A DNA stretch of 64,000 nt from Lewinella sp. JB7 (GCF_024297185.1 NZ_JANCTD010000007.1:208234-272233); one strand, 5' to 3'. Shown: positions 52,560 to 62,230, numbered from the stretch's first letter. Notes: generated by a model not told the origin, from the letters alone. Numbers and translations: made by a program.

Positions 52560-54125
52560 TTAATTGACGTCCCACCACAGACGGGTCGAAGCCACGTCGG
52601 GCCCCTTGAGCAGACTGACGGCGGCCGCCACGGCTTCTCCGTTGGTGTTCTTTTCGTAGTCGATGAAGGGAATACGGTTGGGACGCTCTCCATCCGGGAT
52701 GTCGCTGTTTTCGGAATTTGCCACCGGGTAGAGATCGGGCAGGTCGGTCCGCCGCAGGTTGGCCCAGGCTTCGATACCGTCGGGATAGAGGGCCAGCCAC
52801 TTCTGGGTCGCGATCTGTAGCCGCTGCATGGCTTCCGAATCTCCGAAGTCAATGGGGGCGTCGAATACGGGCGGAGAATTCAGAAAATCGCCGGGGGCGA
52901 CGGGCGTCGATTCCGACTCCTGGTAAGCGGCGATGGCGGCTTCGTCCGTAATGCCCCACTGCTTCATGGAGGCTTCGATGCCGGCGTTGTAGAGTTCCTC
53001 GGCGCTACCCCCCATGTCCCAGTTGTTCAGGGCTCCTTCGGCCCGGTTGAAGTAGGCTTCGGCGGCGTGCATGATGTTCTGCGGCGTGGTACCCTCCCGC
53101 GCCCAGGCCGATCCGCCTCCCGTAACCCAGCGGCTGCCGACGTTGGAATTGGCCTGGGCCAGGTTCTGGGGATCGCCCAACTGGGCGGGGGTAAGTCCGT
53201 TGCGCAAGCCGTTGTATTCGCCGCTATCGTCTACGGGTTGGAAGAATACGCCGATCCGGGGATCCTCGTAGCCCTTCAGGGCGGATTCCATGGACGCGCT
53301 CATGCGGAATTCGTTCCAGACGCTAATGCCGGCCAGACCGTTCACGTCGGTGCCGGCTTCCGTTTTAGACATATAGGCATCGTCGGCCGGATCCTCCAGA
53401 ACACCACTGGCCACGGCGGCTTCGGCTTCGGTTTGTGCCCGGATGGGGTCGACGTCCGAGATCCGCAGGGCCAGCCGTAGCCGCAGGCTGTTGGTGAACC
53501 TAAGCCACTTATCAATGTCACCGCCGTAGATGAGGTCGAAACTTCCGAAGGCGTTACCACCGGCATTGGCCCGGAAGACGGCCTGTGCCGCGTCGAGGCG
53601 CTTGAAGAAGTCGTCGTAGATCTGCTCCTGCGGATCGTAAGGCACGCTCTCCAGGGGTTCGCCGGCCTGGAAGTAGGGGACCGGTCCGTAGTAATCGGTG
53701 AGCCGGTGAAAGGCGTACACCCAGGTGACGCTGGCCATGGCGTACTCGGGGGAGCTGGGGTCGAGCTCGGTCAGCAGCACCTTGAGTTGGGGTACCGCGT
53801 CGGTGTAGATGGGCCGCCAGTGCCACTGCATCCAGTCCATCCGGATCACGTTGCGGTCGGAGGGGAAGTAAGTAGCGGTAGTGGCGTAGTACTGGGCGTA
53901 GAGATCCGCAAAGAGATTCTGAGCGACCTGGTACCGCCAGAACGCATAGGACGAGGCCGACTGGGCCTTGCTAAAGAGGAAAGGGTATTCTTCCGCTCCC
54001 AGGCTGGCCAGCTTGGCCTGGTCTACGTTGAGCTCCTCGAAGTCTTCGGTGCAGCCCAGGAATAAGCCGAAACTGAGTACACCCAGTAGCAGGTACCTGA
54101 CTAAGCCGCGCGATTGATGTAGCAT
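52560..54125 (-). CDS. SusD/RagB-type glycan-binding lipoprotein
   Basis: A 521-residue protein with a lipoprotein signal (YLLLGVLSFGLFLGC-TEDF, Cys25). Features of SusD-like proteins are visible: FADLYAQYYATTATYFPSDR, TWVYAFHRLTDYYGPVPYFQ, YDDFFKRLDAAQAVFRANAG, KWLRFTNSLRLRLALRISDV and AEAYFNRAEGALNNW. It sits on the cell surface and caps the paired SusC channel. The ligand class is unknown. It begins 33 bp after susC. Confidence 0.92.
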   Translation of the reverse strand: MLHQSRGLVRYLLLGVLSFGLFLGCTEDFEELNVDQAKLASLGAEEYPFLFSKAQSASSYAFWRYQVAQNLFADLYAQYYATTATYFPSDRNVIRMDWMQWHWRPIYTDAVPQLKVLLTELDPSSPEYAMASVTWVYAFHRLTDYYGPVPYFQAGEPLESVPYDPQEQIYDDFFKRLDAAQAVFRANAGGNAFGSFDLIYGGDIDKWLRFTNSLRLRLALRISDVDPIRAQTEAEAAVASGVLEDPADDAYMSKTEAGTDVNGLAGISVWNEFRMSASMESALKGYEDPRIGVFFQPVDDSGEYNGLRNGLTPAQLGDPQNLAQANSNVGSRWVTGGGSAWAREGTTPQNIMHAAEAYFNRAEGALNNWDMGGSAEELYNAGIEASMKQWGITDEAAIAAYQESESTPVAPGDFLNSPPVFDAPIDFGDSEAMQRLQIATQKWLALYPDGIEAWANLRRTDLPDLYPVANSENSDIPDGERPNRIPFIDYEKNTNGEAVAAAVSLLKGPDVASTRLWWDVN

Positions 54126-54158
54126 GCGTAGGGTAATTTGAATTTAGGGGAGGGGATT

Positions 54159-57100
54159 CTAGAAGCCGAGTTGAAGGTTCACGCCGATGGTACGGGTGGA
54201 GGGGAGGCTGCCGTACTCTACGCCCTGGTAGTTGCCCGCCCCCAGTTGAATGTCGGGGTCGAAGTTCATGGTCCGCTCCGGGATGCCGGGAATGTCGAGC
54301 AGGGCCTTGCCCCGGTAGAGGAACAGCAGGTTGCGGCCGGTAAGGCTGACCCGGGCGGTACGGATGCGCAAGTTTTCGGGCAGGGGTATGCTGTAACCTA
54401 CGGACACTTCGCGGACACGCACGTTGGTGGCGTCGTAGGCAAAGAACTCCCCGAAGGAGTACCGGCCGCCGGAAACGCGGGTCCATAGTTGTTCGGCCGT
54501 GATGGCTACATTGTTCGGTGTGCCGTCCTCCGTTACGCCCGGCAGTACCAGCCCGCCCTCCCGGAAGGCGGCGGTGTAGTCCGCCGTCCCGTCGAAGGCC
54601 AGGTTGGCGTCCGTACCCGAAACCATGACGCCGCCGAAACGGCCATCGATCAGGAATGAAACGTTGAAACCAAGAAAGTCGAAATTATTGTTCCACCCGA
54701 TGGTGTAGTCCGGGTTGAAGTTACCGATCAGTGTTTCTCCGCCCCCGGAACCGACGGGCAGCCCCATATCGTCCACGATGAAGCGGCCCTGGTCATCGCG
54801 GGCCCAGCCCTCGCCGTACAGATCACCGTAGCGACCGCCCTCCTCGACGAGAGGGCCGGCCGTCCGGCCGAAGCCCCCCCCCAGGAACACCCGTTTGGTG
54901 CGTTCGGACAGTTCGACGATGGTGTTGACGTTGCGGGCGAAGTTTACCGTCGACCGGTAGCCGAAGTTTTCCTGCTCGATCACCCGGGCCTGGATCGTTA
55001 GTTCCACGCCCTTGTTTTGCACGTCTCCGGCGTTGATGTACTGGTCGGAGAAACCCGTGGGCGCGGGAAGCGGAACGAGGAAGAGCTGGTTGAAGGAGTT
55101 CGTTTTGTACCAGGTAAAGTCTACCCCCAGCCGGCCGCGCAGCACCCGGACGTCGGCCCCGAATTCGAGGGAACGGGTGATTTCCGGTTTCAGGTCGGGA
55201 ATGTTGCGGGTAGCATCCTGGGCGATAAAGCCGTTGGTACCGCCCTGCTGCACGCTGTAGGTATTCAGCAGCCGGTAGGGATCGGCGTCGTTTCCGACTT
55301 CGGAGAGCGTTCCCCGCAGTTTGGCGAAGGAGAAGAACTCCGGCAGCCGCAGCATGTCGGTTACGATCAGCGAGAGGCCCACGGAGGGATAAAAGAAGGA
55401 GTGGGGCGCCGGCAGGGTCGAGGACCAGTCGTTCCGCGCCGAGGCGTCGAGCACCAGGTAGTTGCGGAAGGTCATGGAGGCCGTACCGAAGACGGACTGA
55501 TATTCCCGCTGGGAAACGGTGCTGTTCGTGGACACGTTGATGCCGAAGTCGGTCGAGAACTTATTGGGCACTAACAGGCCATTGGCATTCACGAAGGTGT
55601 ACTTCGACTCCCGCTGGTTGAGGGCGGTACCGACCAGAAAGTCGACCCGAAAATCCTCATTAATGTCCTGGTAGCCATTCAGGAACAGGTCGAAGTTGTT
55701 CTCCTGAAAGTATCCGGACCCCTCCTGGTAGGTTCCACCGGGGCCGGCGAAGAGGAGGGTGCGGTCGTAGAAGCGGAAGGTCAGCAGGTCGTTGGAGCGA
55801 TCGAGGCTGGCGCGGCCGGTCAGCTTGATCTTGTCCGTCACGTCGTAGGTCAGGCTGCCGAGGAACATCCGGCGGTCGCGGTTGTCGTCGTTGAGCGTCC
55901 GGTTGAGGGTCCAGTAGGGGTTGGTATAGATGGAAGAGGTGGTCCAGTAGCGTGGGTTTCCGTCTTCGTCCTGGAAGTCCTCGTAGTTGGCCAGGTCCAC
56001 CGAGCGGGGAATCTTGTAGAGGTTCTGCACGATGCCGCTTTCCTCCCCGACCTTCACCTTATTGTCGATGGATTGGTCTACGATCGTGGCCTTGAAATCG
56101 CCGTGGATCTTGTTGCCGATCTTCTGCTGGAGGCGAAGATTGAAGGTGTTCCGGTTCAGTTCGTTGTTGGAGATGATGCCCTGGTTCCGGTTGTTGGTGT
56201 AGGAGAAGTAGGCCTGCGTCTGCTCCGTTCCACCGGAAAGGCTGATGCTGTTGTCCAGACTGACGCCCGTGCGAAAGAAGTCTTCCACGTTGTCGGGGTA
56301 GGTCGTGGTGGCCCCGCCCCAGCTTCCGGAGGCGGTTTCGTTGGAGACACCGCCGTTGCCCTGGCCGTAAGTATTCTGAAATTCGGGTAATAGGCTGGGG
56401 CTTTCGAAGGACACGCCGGAATTGACGTCCACCCGGATGCGCCCCTCGCTTCCCGATTTGGTCGTGATCAGCATGACGCCGTTCGCCCCCCGGCTGCCGT
56501 AGAGGGCCGCCGCGGCGCCTCCCTTCAGGAAGGACACGCTTTCGATGTCGTAGGGATTGATGTTGGACACTCCATCGATGTTATTGTAGCCGCCGAAGTC
56601 ATTACCGACCTGTCCGCGCGTAGAGTTGTCGATGGGTACGCCATCCACGACTACCAGGGCATTGTTAGATCCGGAAATGGAGCGGTTGCCGCGGAGTACG
56701 ATGCGCGCGGCGCCGCCGGGTCCACCCGCACCGGTAGTCACGACGAGGCCGGCCACCTTACCGTTGAGGGTATTAGCGAAATTGGGGTCACGAGTCGTGC
56801 GCACCTGATCGCCGTCGAGTTCCTGCACGGCGTAGGTGATGTTCTTGGTACTCCGTTCGATGCCAAGGGCGGTGACGACCACTTCGTCGAGGTTTGCTCC
56901 CTCGCTGAGGCGAAACAATAAGTCGGACTGGTCGCCGTCGACCCGCACTTCCCGGCTGGCGTAGCCGATGTAGGTTACCATGATGGTAGCGGGTACCTGG
57001 GTGAGGGTTAGTGAAAAATTACCGTCGATATCGGTAACGGTACCGTTAGCCGTGCCCTGCTCGGCAACGGTAGCTCCGATGAGGGGTAGACCGTCCTCAT

Positions 57101-57230
57101 TGTCCAGGACCCGTCCGGATACGGTCTGAGCGGTCAGACCGACGGTCAGCAGCAAACACCAAAGCAGGAGAAGGAGTGCCGGTGGGCGATGAGTTGAGGC
57201 CCGGACGGCCCGTTGATCAGTTCGCAGCAT
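54159..57230 (-). CDS. SusC/RagA-family TonB-linked outer-membrane transporter
   Basis: A 1,023-residue protein. A signal peptide (LLLLLWCLLLTVGLTAQTVS) precedes a carboxypeptidase-regulatory-like domain (VSGRVLDNEDGLPLIGATVA, NGTVTDIDGNFSLTLTQVPA). The plug follows (LDEVVVTALGIERSTKNITY, VVDGVPIDNSTRGQVGNDF, SVSFLKGGAAAALYGSRGAN) and then the 22-strand barrel. The C-terminus ends in aromatic LGF. With SusD it imports oligosaccharides or peptides, driven by TonB. It is the first gene of the locus. Confidence 0.94.
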   Translation of the reverse strand: MLRTDQRAVRASTHRPPALLLLLWCLLLTVGLTAQTVSGRVLDNEDGLPLIGATVAEQGTANGTVTDIDGNFSLTLTQVPATIMVTYIGYASREVRVDGDQSDLLFRLSEGANLDEVVVTALGIERSTKNITYAVQELDGDQVRTTRDPNFANTLNGKVAGLVVTTGAGGPGGAARIVLRGNRSISGSNNALVVVDGVPIDNSTRGQVGNDFGGYNNIDGVSNINPYDIESVSFLKGGAAAALYGSRGANGVMLITTKSGSEGRIRVDVNSGVSFESPSLLPEFQNTYGQGNGGVSNETASGSWGGATTTYPDNVEDFFRTGVSLDNSISLSGGTEQTQAYFSYTNNRNQGIISNNELNRNTFNLRLQQKIGNKIHGDFKATIVDQSIDNKVKVGEESGIVQNLYKIPRSVDLANYEDFQDEDGNPRYWTTSSIYTNPYWTLNRTLNDDNRDRRMFLGSLTYDVTDKIKLTGRASLDRSNDLLTFRFYDRTLLFAGPGGTYQEGSGYFQENNFDLFLNGYQDINEDFRVDFLVGTALNQRESKYTFVNANGLLVPNKFSTDFGINVSTNSTVSQREYQSVFGTASMTFRNYLVLDASARNDWSSTLPAPHSFFYPSVGLSLIVTDMLRLPEFFSFAKLRGTLSEVGNDADPYRLLNTYSVQQGGTNGFIAQDATRNIPDLKPEITRSLEFGADVRVLRGRLGVDFTWYKTNSFNQLFLVPLPAPTGFSDQYINAGDVQNKGVELTIQARVIEQENFGYRSTVNFARNVNTIVELSERTKRVFLGGGFGRTAGPLVEEGGRYGDLYGEGWARDDQGRFIVDDMGLPVGSGGGETLIGNFNPDYTIGWNNNFDFLGFNVSFLIDGRFGGVMVSGTDANLAFDGTADYTAAFREGGLVLPGVTEDGTPNNVAITAEQLWTRVSGGRYSFGEFFAYDATNVRVREVSVGYSIPLPENLRIRTARVSLTGRNLLFLYRGKALLDIPGIPERTMNFDPDIQLGAGNYQGVEYGSLPSTRTIGVNLQLGF

Positions 57231-57272
57231 ACCGATGTGTTAGAAGGTGTGAGTGTAGAAAAATATACGGTT

Positions 57273-57280
57273 CAAATATA
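57273..57280 (-). promoter_or_regulatory. Probable susC promoter -7 element
   Basis: The minus strand reads TATATTTG, an exact TAnnTTTG match, 42 bp before the susC ATG. It lies in the 201-bp divergent gap to the beta-helix gene. Confidence 0.5.
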
Positions 57281-57431
57281 TAAAAAACGAGGGGGTGAAG
57301 TGAGTTTTTCGTCCCTGCCGGCAAATATTTTATCAATCCGCCCCCTCAATTCCGCCCCTTGGCCCCGATTTTATGTCACCCCGTACTAAGGCTGCGTTTA
57401 CTAGCTTCGGACTTCACAAATCCCGTCACCA

Positions 57432-59009
57432 ATGAAGCGCCCCGCCGCCCTATGTCTATTGCTATTCTATAATATTGCGCTGTTCGGGCAAACGATTGGT
57501 GCTCCGGGAACTACCTCCTTTCGCGACACCCTAGAGCTTATTGCCGCCGAGCACGTCCGTTACGAAGACTTCGGTGCCCGGGGCGACGGACAAGCTAATG
57601 ATCTCGCTGCCGTTGTCGCCGCTCATGCCTTCGCGAACGCACACGACTTGCCCGTCAGGTGTCCGGACCGGGCAACCTACTACCTGGGCGGAGGCGAGCA
57701 AACGGCCGTTATCCAGACCGATACCGACTTCGGTACGGCGACCTTCCTCATCGACGATACGGAGGTAGCGGACCGCACGGCTGCCGTATTCGAGGTACGA
57801 TCGGCGCACCAGCCGACCGAACTGCCGCCCGTCACCCGTTTGCGCCGCGGACAGGAGACCGTCGCTATTTCGGTGTCCGGACCTCACCTGATTGCGGTAA
57901 GCGATTCGACCGTCCGCCACTACATCCGCTACGGGCTGAACCAGGACAATGGATCCCCCCAAACCGATATTTTCGTTGTCGACGAGCACGGGCGGGTGGA
58001 CGCCGACGCGCCGATCGTCTGGGACTTCGACCGGATTACCGGTATGACCGCCCTTCCCATTGATACCAGTGTTCTTCGGGTCACCGGGGGGCGCTTCGTT
58101 ACCATCGCCAATCGGGAAGAATCAGCGTACAACTATTACCGCCGCAATCTGGCCGTGCGGCGCTCGAACGTAGTCATCGACGGACTCGAGCATCGCATCC
58201 AGGGGGAAGGGGAGACCGGGGCCCCCTACGGCGGATTTCTTGACATCCGGGACTGCGCTTACGTCACTGTTCGCAACACCGTGCTCACCGGACACAAAAC
58301 CTACCAAACCATCGGTTCCGCGGGTAAGCCCGTCTCCATGGGCTCCTATGACATACTGGTCAGCCGTGCCCTCAACGTTTCGTTCATCAACTGTCGACAA
58401 ACCAACGACATCGACGATCGTAGCTACTGGGGCATCATGGGCTCGAACTACGGCAAGAACTTACTCTTCGACAGTTGCACCCTCTCCCGCTTCGACGCCC
58501 ATAAGGGAGTAGCCAACGCCACGATTCGCAACTCCACCCTCGGACACATGGGCATTAACGCTATCGGCAGTGGTACGCTCCTGGTAGAGAACTCTACCGT
58601 ACGGAGCCGGAGTTTCGTCAATTTGCGATCCGACTACGGAAGTACCTGGCGTGGGGAGATCGTCATTCGCAATTGCACGTATGCTCCCACGGCCGACCCG
58701 GGTAGCGTCGTCCTCATCGGTGGCGCAAATACGGGCGGGCACGATTTTGGTTATACCTGCTACATGCCGGAACAAATCATCATCGAAGGACTGCACATTG
58801 ACGATTTCGATTATCCGGCTGATTACCCCGGGCCGGCGATTTTTGCGGACTTTAATTCCGGGTGGACATCGCCGGACTTCACCCCCGAGTTTCCATATAT
58901 CGTAACGGAGCGCGTTATCCTGGAGGAGGTGACAATGGCCAGCAACAAAAAATTGCGGGTAAGCAGCAATCCGGTCATGTTTGGAGAGGTGGAGATTATC
59001 GTGCGGTAA
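57432..59009 (+). CDS. Secreted right-handed beta-helix protein (pectate-lyase-3-like)
   Basis: A 525-residue protein with a signal peptide (AALCLLLFYNIALFGQ). The start VRYEDFGARGDGQANDLAAV with AAHAFANAHDLPV is the typical opening of pectate-lyase-3/GH28-like helices. Repeats of helix coils follow (VTVRNTVLTGHKTY, NLLFDSCTLSRFDAH, LLVENSTVRSRSFVN). It has no T9SS tail. It is divergent from susC and probably degrades or binds a polysaccharide taken up by the locus. Possible substrates include pectin- or alginate-like polymers; the active site is not certain. Confidence 0.75.
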   Translation: MKRPAALCLLLFYNIALFGQTIGAPGTTSFRDTLELIAAEHVRYEDFGARGDGQANDLAAVVAAHAFANAHDLPVRCPDRATYYLGGGEQTAVIQTDTDFGTATFLIDDTEVADRTAAVFEVRSAHQPTELPPVTRLRRGQETVAISVSGPHLIAVSDSTVRHYIRYGLNQDNGSPQTDIFVVDEHGRVDADAPIVWDFDRITGMTALPIDTSVLRVTGGRFVTIANREESAYNYYRRNLAVRRSNVVIDGLEHRIQGEGETGAPYGGFLDIRDCAYVTVRNTVLTGHKTYQTIGSAGKPVSMGSYDILVSRALNVSFINCRQTNDIDDRSYWGIMGSNYGKNLLFDSCTLSRFDAHKGVANATIRNSTLGHMGINAIGSGTLLVENSTVRSRSFVNLRSDYGSTWRGEIVIRNCTYAPTADPGSVVLIGGANTGGHDFGYTCYMPEQIIIEGLHIDDFDYPADYPGPAIFADFNSGWTSPDFTPEFPYIVTERVILEEVTMASNKKLRVSSNPVMFGEVEIIVR

Positions 59010-59183
59010 AACGACAACCTAGGTTTTGCCTCCGGCACCATTGCTTGCGGCCGTGCCGCCCTGCCTGGTTTAACCCGTAGCAGGTTCAACGCCCAGGATA
59101 ATTATTCCACCCCAAACTGCAAATGAACCAAAAAGTATACACGATTCGAAATTCAGTATAAAATCCCCAGGGGATTACCGCTC

Positions 59184-59191
59184 TACCTTTG
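59184..59191 (+). promoter_or_regulatory. Promoter -7 element of the SDR transcript
   Basis: TACCTTTG is an exact TAnnTTTG match 35 bp before the ATG at 59227. The SDR, membrane and AraC genes follow with 6-10 bp gaps. Confidence 0.55.
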
Positions 59192-59226
59192 TATCGTTCT
59201 AATAATTACCTAGAAACGAATTAAAG

Positions 59227-60177
59227 ATGAATACAAATCAATTTGGCAAGGAAGGGTGGACACCCGAACGGATAGGTAACCTAAAGGGTAAAACCTTTGT
59301 CATTACCGGCACGACAAGTGGTACGGGCTACGAAGCGGCACGGATCCTATTATCAAAGGGCGCTAGAGTGGTAATGCTGAACCGCAATGCTAAAAAATCA
59401 GCGGATGTTATCACGACCTTAAAGCAAGGACTCGGTAATGATATAGACGTATCGTCGATAGTAATGGACCTCGCGGAACAAGCTTCGGTACGAAAAGCAG
59501 CGCGGGAAGTACTGGAGAAGGTCTCACGCATCGATGCACTGATCTGCAACGCGGCTATCGCTCAGGTCCCTACCCAAAAACTCACCGTCGACGGCTTTGA
59601 GAGTCAACTGGGGGTAAACCACTACGGTCATTTCACCCTGCAGGGGATGCTTTTCCCGCTCATCGAAAAATCCGGCGGTCGTATCGTTACGGTAGGCAGT
59701 ATGGGGTACGATATGGGCATAAAGACCATTAAATTCGATGATATGAACTGGGATAAAGGTTACACGCCCAACGACGCCTACAGTCAGAGCAAACTAGCCC
59801 AGATCATGACCGTCTATGAACTGCAGGACAGACTGGATAAAGCAGGCAAAACCAGTGTTAAGGCGTATGCCTGTCACCCGGGGGCCTCCAGGACGTCACT
59901 GATCGATACCAGTGGTAGTTTAATGATGAGGCTTACTTTCGGTCTGATGAAGTTATCGCCGTTGACGCAATCCGCCGAAAAGGGGGCTTACCCGCAATTG
60001 ATGTGCGCTACGGAGGAAGACTTGGACCAGAAGGCTTTCTACGGGCCCACGGGAAGGAGTAACTGGACGGGTCCCGTAGGAGCGCACCAGATAGAACCAC
60101 ACGCTAAGGATAAGGAGGTATCCAGCCAGTTGTGGGAAGTATCGGAAAAGGCAACGGGTTTTAAGTGGAGTATTTAA
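59227..60177 (+). CDS. Short-chain dehydrogenase/reductase (protochlorophyllide-reductase-like branch)
   Basis: A 316-residue protein. The NAD(P)-binding loop is FVITGTTSGTGYEAARILLS (residues 23-42), with ARVVMLNRNAKKS favouring NADP. ICNAAIAQVP is the NAG-type motif. The catalytic Ser and Y-x-x-x-K are seen in VTVGSMGYD and DAYSQSKLAQ. CHPGASRTSL follows. Length and pattern match long SDRs related to retinol or protochlorophyllide reductases. The real substrate is unknown. The gene and its two followers are less GC-rich than the chromosomal core. Confidence 0.88.
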   Translation: MNTNQFGKEGWTPERIGNLKGKTFVITGTTSGTGYEAARILLSKGARVVMLNRNAKKSADVITTLKQGLGNDIDVSSIVMDLAEQASVRKAAREVLEKVSRIDALICNAAIAQVPTQKLTVDGFESQLGVNHYGHFTLQGMLFPLIEKSGGRIVTVGSMGYDMGIKTIKFDDMNWDKGYTPNDAYSQSKLAQIMTVYELQDRLDKAGKTSVKAYACHPGASRTSLIDTSGSLMMRLTFGLMKLSPLTQSAEKGAYPQLMCATEEDLDQKAFYGPTGRSNWTGPVGAHQIEPHAKDKEVSSQLWEVSEKATGFKWSI

Positions 60178-60187
60178 AAGAGCGATT

Positions 60188-60697
60188 ATGGACATTCTAA
60201 AAGCATCAACCGACTGGGCGAAAGCGGAACTTGTCTCGACCCCCTTCTTCATTCTCTTCGGAGTTCTCTTCGTAGCGGCAAGCATCGGATTTTGGCAACT
60301 AGGGAAAACCGAAGTGGCGAGAGCATACATTATTCCTATGTTAGTGGCAGGCGTCTTGCTGACGATCATTGGATTCGGTTTATTCTTCACGAATAAATCA
60401 AGGCTTGCTGCCTTTCCCGGGGCCTACGACCGTGATGCGTCAGCCTTTATCGAGTCAGAACTGGCCCGTGCGGAAGGGACCCTGAAAGAATACAACACGG
60501 TGGTGTTCACGGCGATTCCGGTAATTATCGCTGCCTGTGCCGTAGGCATTATGCTGCTTAACGCTCCTGTCTGGCGGGCAAGTCTGATCACGGCCATTGC
60601 CATGCTGGTGGTTATATTGTTGATTGACGGTACCGCGTACGCCAGAATGGATGCGTACCATCAAGAATTGTCAGCGAAAAAAGGGCTGGAAGAATAG
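60188..60697 (+). CDS. Four-helix membrane protein, unknown
   Basis: A 169-residue protein with about four transmembrane segments: FFILFGVLFVAASIGFWQL, YIIPMLVAGVLLTIIGFGLF, VVFTAIPVIIAACAVGIMLL and ASLITAIAMLVVILLIDG. A cytoplasmic or periplasmic loop of about 45 residues separates the pairs. It lies between the SDR and AraC genes with 10-bp and 6-bp gaps, so the three genes form one operon. No family function is known to me. Confidence 0.75.
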   Translation: MDILKASTDWAKAELVSTPFFILFGVLFVAASIGFWQLGKTEVARAYIIPMLVAGVLLTIIGFGLFFTNKSRLAAFPGAYDRDASAFIESELARAEGTLKEYNTVVFTAIPVIIAACAVGIMLLNAPVWRASLITAIAMLVVILLIDGTAYARMDAYHQELSAKKGLEE

Positions 60698-60703
60698 GAC
60701 AAT

Positions 60704-61615
60704 ATGCAACACTTCAAGACACTATCGGCTTATTTTGATTACCTCCAACTGCCCCGCCCGGAGCATCCGATGCTGAGTGTGTTGTTCGAAAAGGGTGAAG
60801 CATTCCTTCCCTGTCCGAGGGCAAGTTCACCTCCGATAACTAATGATTGTTACTCCATCAGCTTAAAGAAGATGGTCAAAGGACATCTAAACTATGGGCG
60901 GACGAAGTATGACTTTACCGATGGCGTCCTCATCTTCATTGGTCCGAGGCAAGTTATGCAGTGGGATAGTAGCGCGGTCTTTGAGCAGAGGGGCTTTTCC
61001 ATAAATTTCCACGAAGATTTTATTAAGGGTACCGAGCTAGCACGGGAAATCAAGAAGTACGGGTTTTTCTCTTATTCCGCCAACGAGGCCTTGCACCTAT
61101 CGCCCAGAGAAGAAAGACAGATGGAAGCCATAGTAGGCAGCATCGAAACGGAATATTACAATAATCCGGATGAATTCAGCAAGGATATAATTGTTTCCCA
61201 ACTAGGTACTTTGCTTAAGTATGCCAATCGCTTTTACGAAAGACAATTCCTCGATCGCCGGGATTTGTCCAATGATTTGCTGGAGCAATTCACCGAGAAC
61301 TTAGACGCCTACTTTGAATCAGGACAACTACTGGATAAGGGCATCCCGAGCATTCAACAAATAGCCCAAAAAATAGGGGTCTCACAGCGATACCTGAGCG
61401 ACACGCTTAAGAAAGAGACGGGTAAGACCACGACGGAGCATCTGCAATTTTATCTGATCAATAAAGCTAAGAGCGCTTTACTGAATCCGGACAAAAGCAT
61501 TTCGGAAGTAGCTTACGAACTGGGGTTTGAGTACCCGCAGTATTTTTCAAGATTGTTTAGAAAGAAGGAAGGGTTAAGTCCATCGGAGTATATCGAAAAG
61601 TTTAAGATGAACTGA
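60704..61615 (+). CDS. AraC-family transcription regulator
   Basis: A 303-residue protein. The C-terminal 100 residues contain two HTH motifs: IPSIQQIAQKIGVSQRYLSD and SISEVAYELGFEYPQYFSRL followed by FRKKEGLSPSEY. The N-terminal half is a cupin-like ligand domain (YDFTDGVLIFIGPRQVMQWD). It probably controls its own operon with the SDR and membrane protein in response to an unknown ligand. Confidence 0.93.
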   Translation: MQHFKTLSAYFDYLQLPRPEHPMLSVLFEKGEAFLPCPRASSPPITNDCYSISLKKMVKGHLNYGRTKYDFTDGVLIFIGPRQVMQWDSSAVFEQRGFSINFHEDFIKGTELAREIKKYGFFSYSANEALHLSPREERQMEAIVGSIETEYYNNPDEFSKDIIVSQLGTLLKYANRFYERQFLDRRDLSNDLLEQFTENLDAYFESGQLLDKGIPSIQQIAQKIGVSQRYLSDTLKKETGKTTTEHLQFYLINKAKSALLNPDKSISEVAYELGFEYPQYFSRLFRKKEGLSPSEYIEKFKMN

Positions 61616-61742
61616 TGCCGGCGAATCAAGCATCACCGTCAACCGATCGGGGCCGGCTAGGCGGGCACGCCCTCGGTAGGTAGTCCCTGCGGTATTCAAT
61701 CTTTACGGGCTAAGTAAAACCCTGCGCGCCCTGATTCCTCCC

Positions 61743-62153
61743 CTACGATCTGGGATGAATGGGTACTTTCTTCAACCTTCCCCACGCGATGAAGCCGGCG
61801 AGCAGTCCGGTGACCACATTCACGCCGAGCGATGAGTACTCTCCCCGACTGAGATGAAATACGAAAGCGAAGAGCATTACGAGCACCAGGCCCAGGGCGG
61901 CATAACCGGTCAGTTGAGATCTGATCCGCAGAATGGACGGAAGAAGCAAGCCAATACCTCCCAGCAACTCACTGATACCGATGAAACGGACCACTATACT
62001 TGGCGTATTTGCCACCCAGGGCAAAGACTCTTCCAGGGTAGCGATGGGTTGAAAAGACTTCATCGCCCCCGCCAGGATAAACATCCCGGCTAACAGTATC
62101 TGGGCTGCCCATAATGCAATATTGAGCAGATTGTTTTTCTTCTTTTCTGACAT
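61743..62153 (-). CDS. DoxX-family membrane protein
   Basis: The ATG at 62153 gives 136 residues. Four helices are visible: NIALWAAQILLAGMFILAGA, IVVRFIGISELLGGIGLLLP, LTGYAALGLVLVMLFAFVFH and LGVNVVTGLLAGFIAWG. AGAMKSFQPIATLEESLPWV is typical of the DoxX group. It is divergent from a HxlR regulator and probably controlled by it. DoxX proteins are linked to redox or quinone processes; a specific role is not proven. Confidence 0.85.
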   Translation of the reverse strand: MSEKKKNNLLNIALWAAQILLAGMFILAGAMKSFQPIATLEESLPWVANTPSIVVRFIGISELLGGIGLLLPSILRIRSQLTGYAALGLVLVMLFAFVFHLSRGEYSSLGVNVVTGLLAGFIAWGRLKKVPIHPRS

Positions 62154-62174
62154 AGAGTTTTTAGTTGAGACACG

Positions 62175-62224
62175 CAAAATTATGTAATTTTGCTTACCAA
62201 ATGTTAGTGGTTACCTAAAAGTAA
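62175..62224. promoter_or_regulatory. Divergent doxX/hxlR promoters and HxlR operator region
   Basis: 62175-62192 is a perfect 18-bp palindrome, CAAAATTATGTAATTTTG. Each half is a TAATTTTG, an exact TAnnTTTG -7 element, one reading to doxX and one to hxlR. Two further inverted repeats follow: GTAA-N6-TTAC at 62184-62197 and TTAC-N6-GTAA at 62211-62224. The first overlaps the hxlR -7 element and the second ends 6 bp before its ATG, as expected for autorepression. Confidence 0.65.
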
Positions 62225-62230
62225 GTGGTT

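Noticed and set aside
59030..59110. Possible tRNA-like T arm (GGTTCAACGCC)
   Set aside because: No acceptor, D or anticodon stems could be paired around it.
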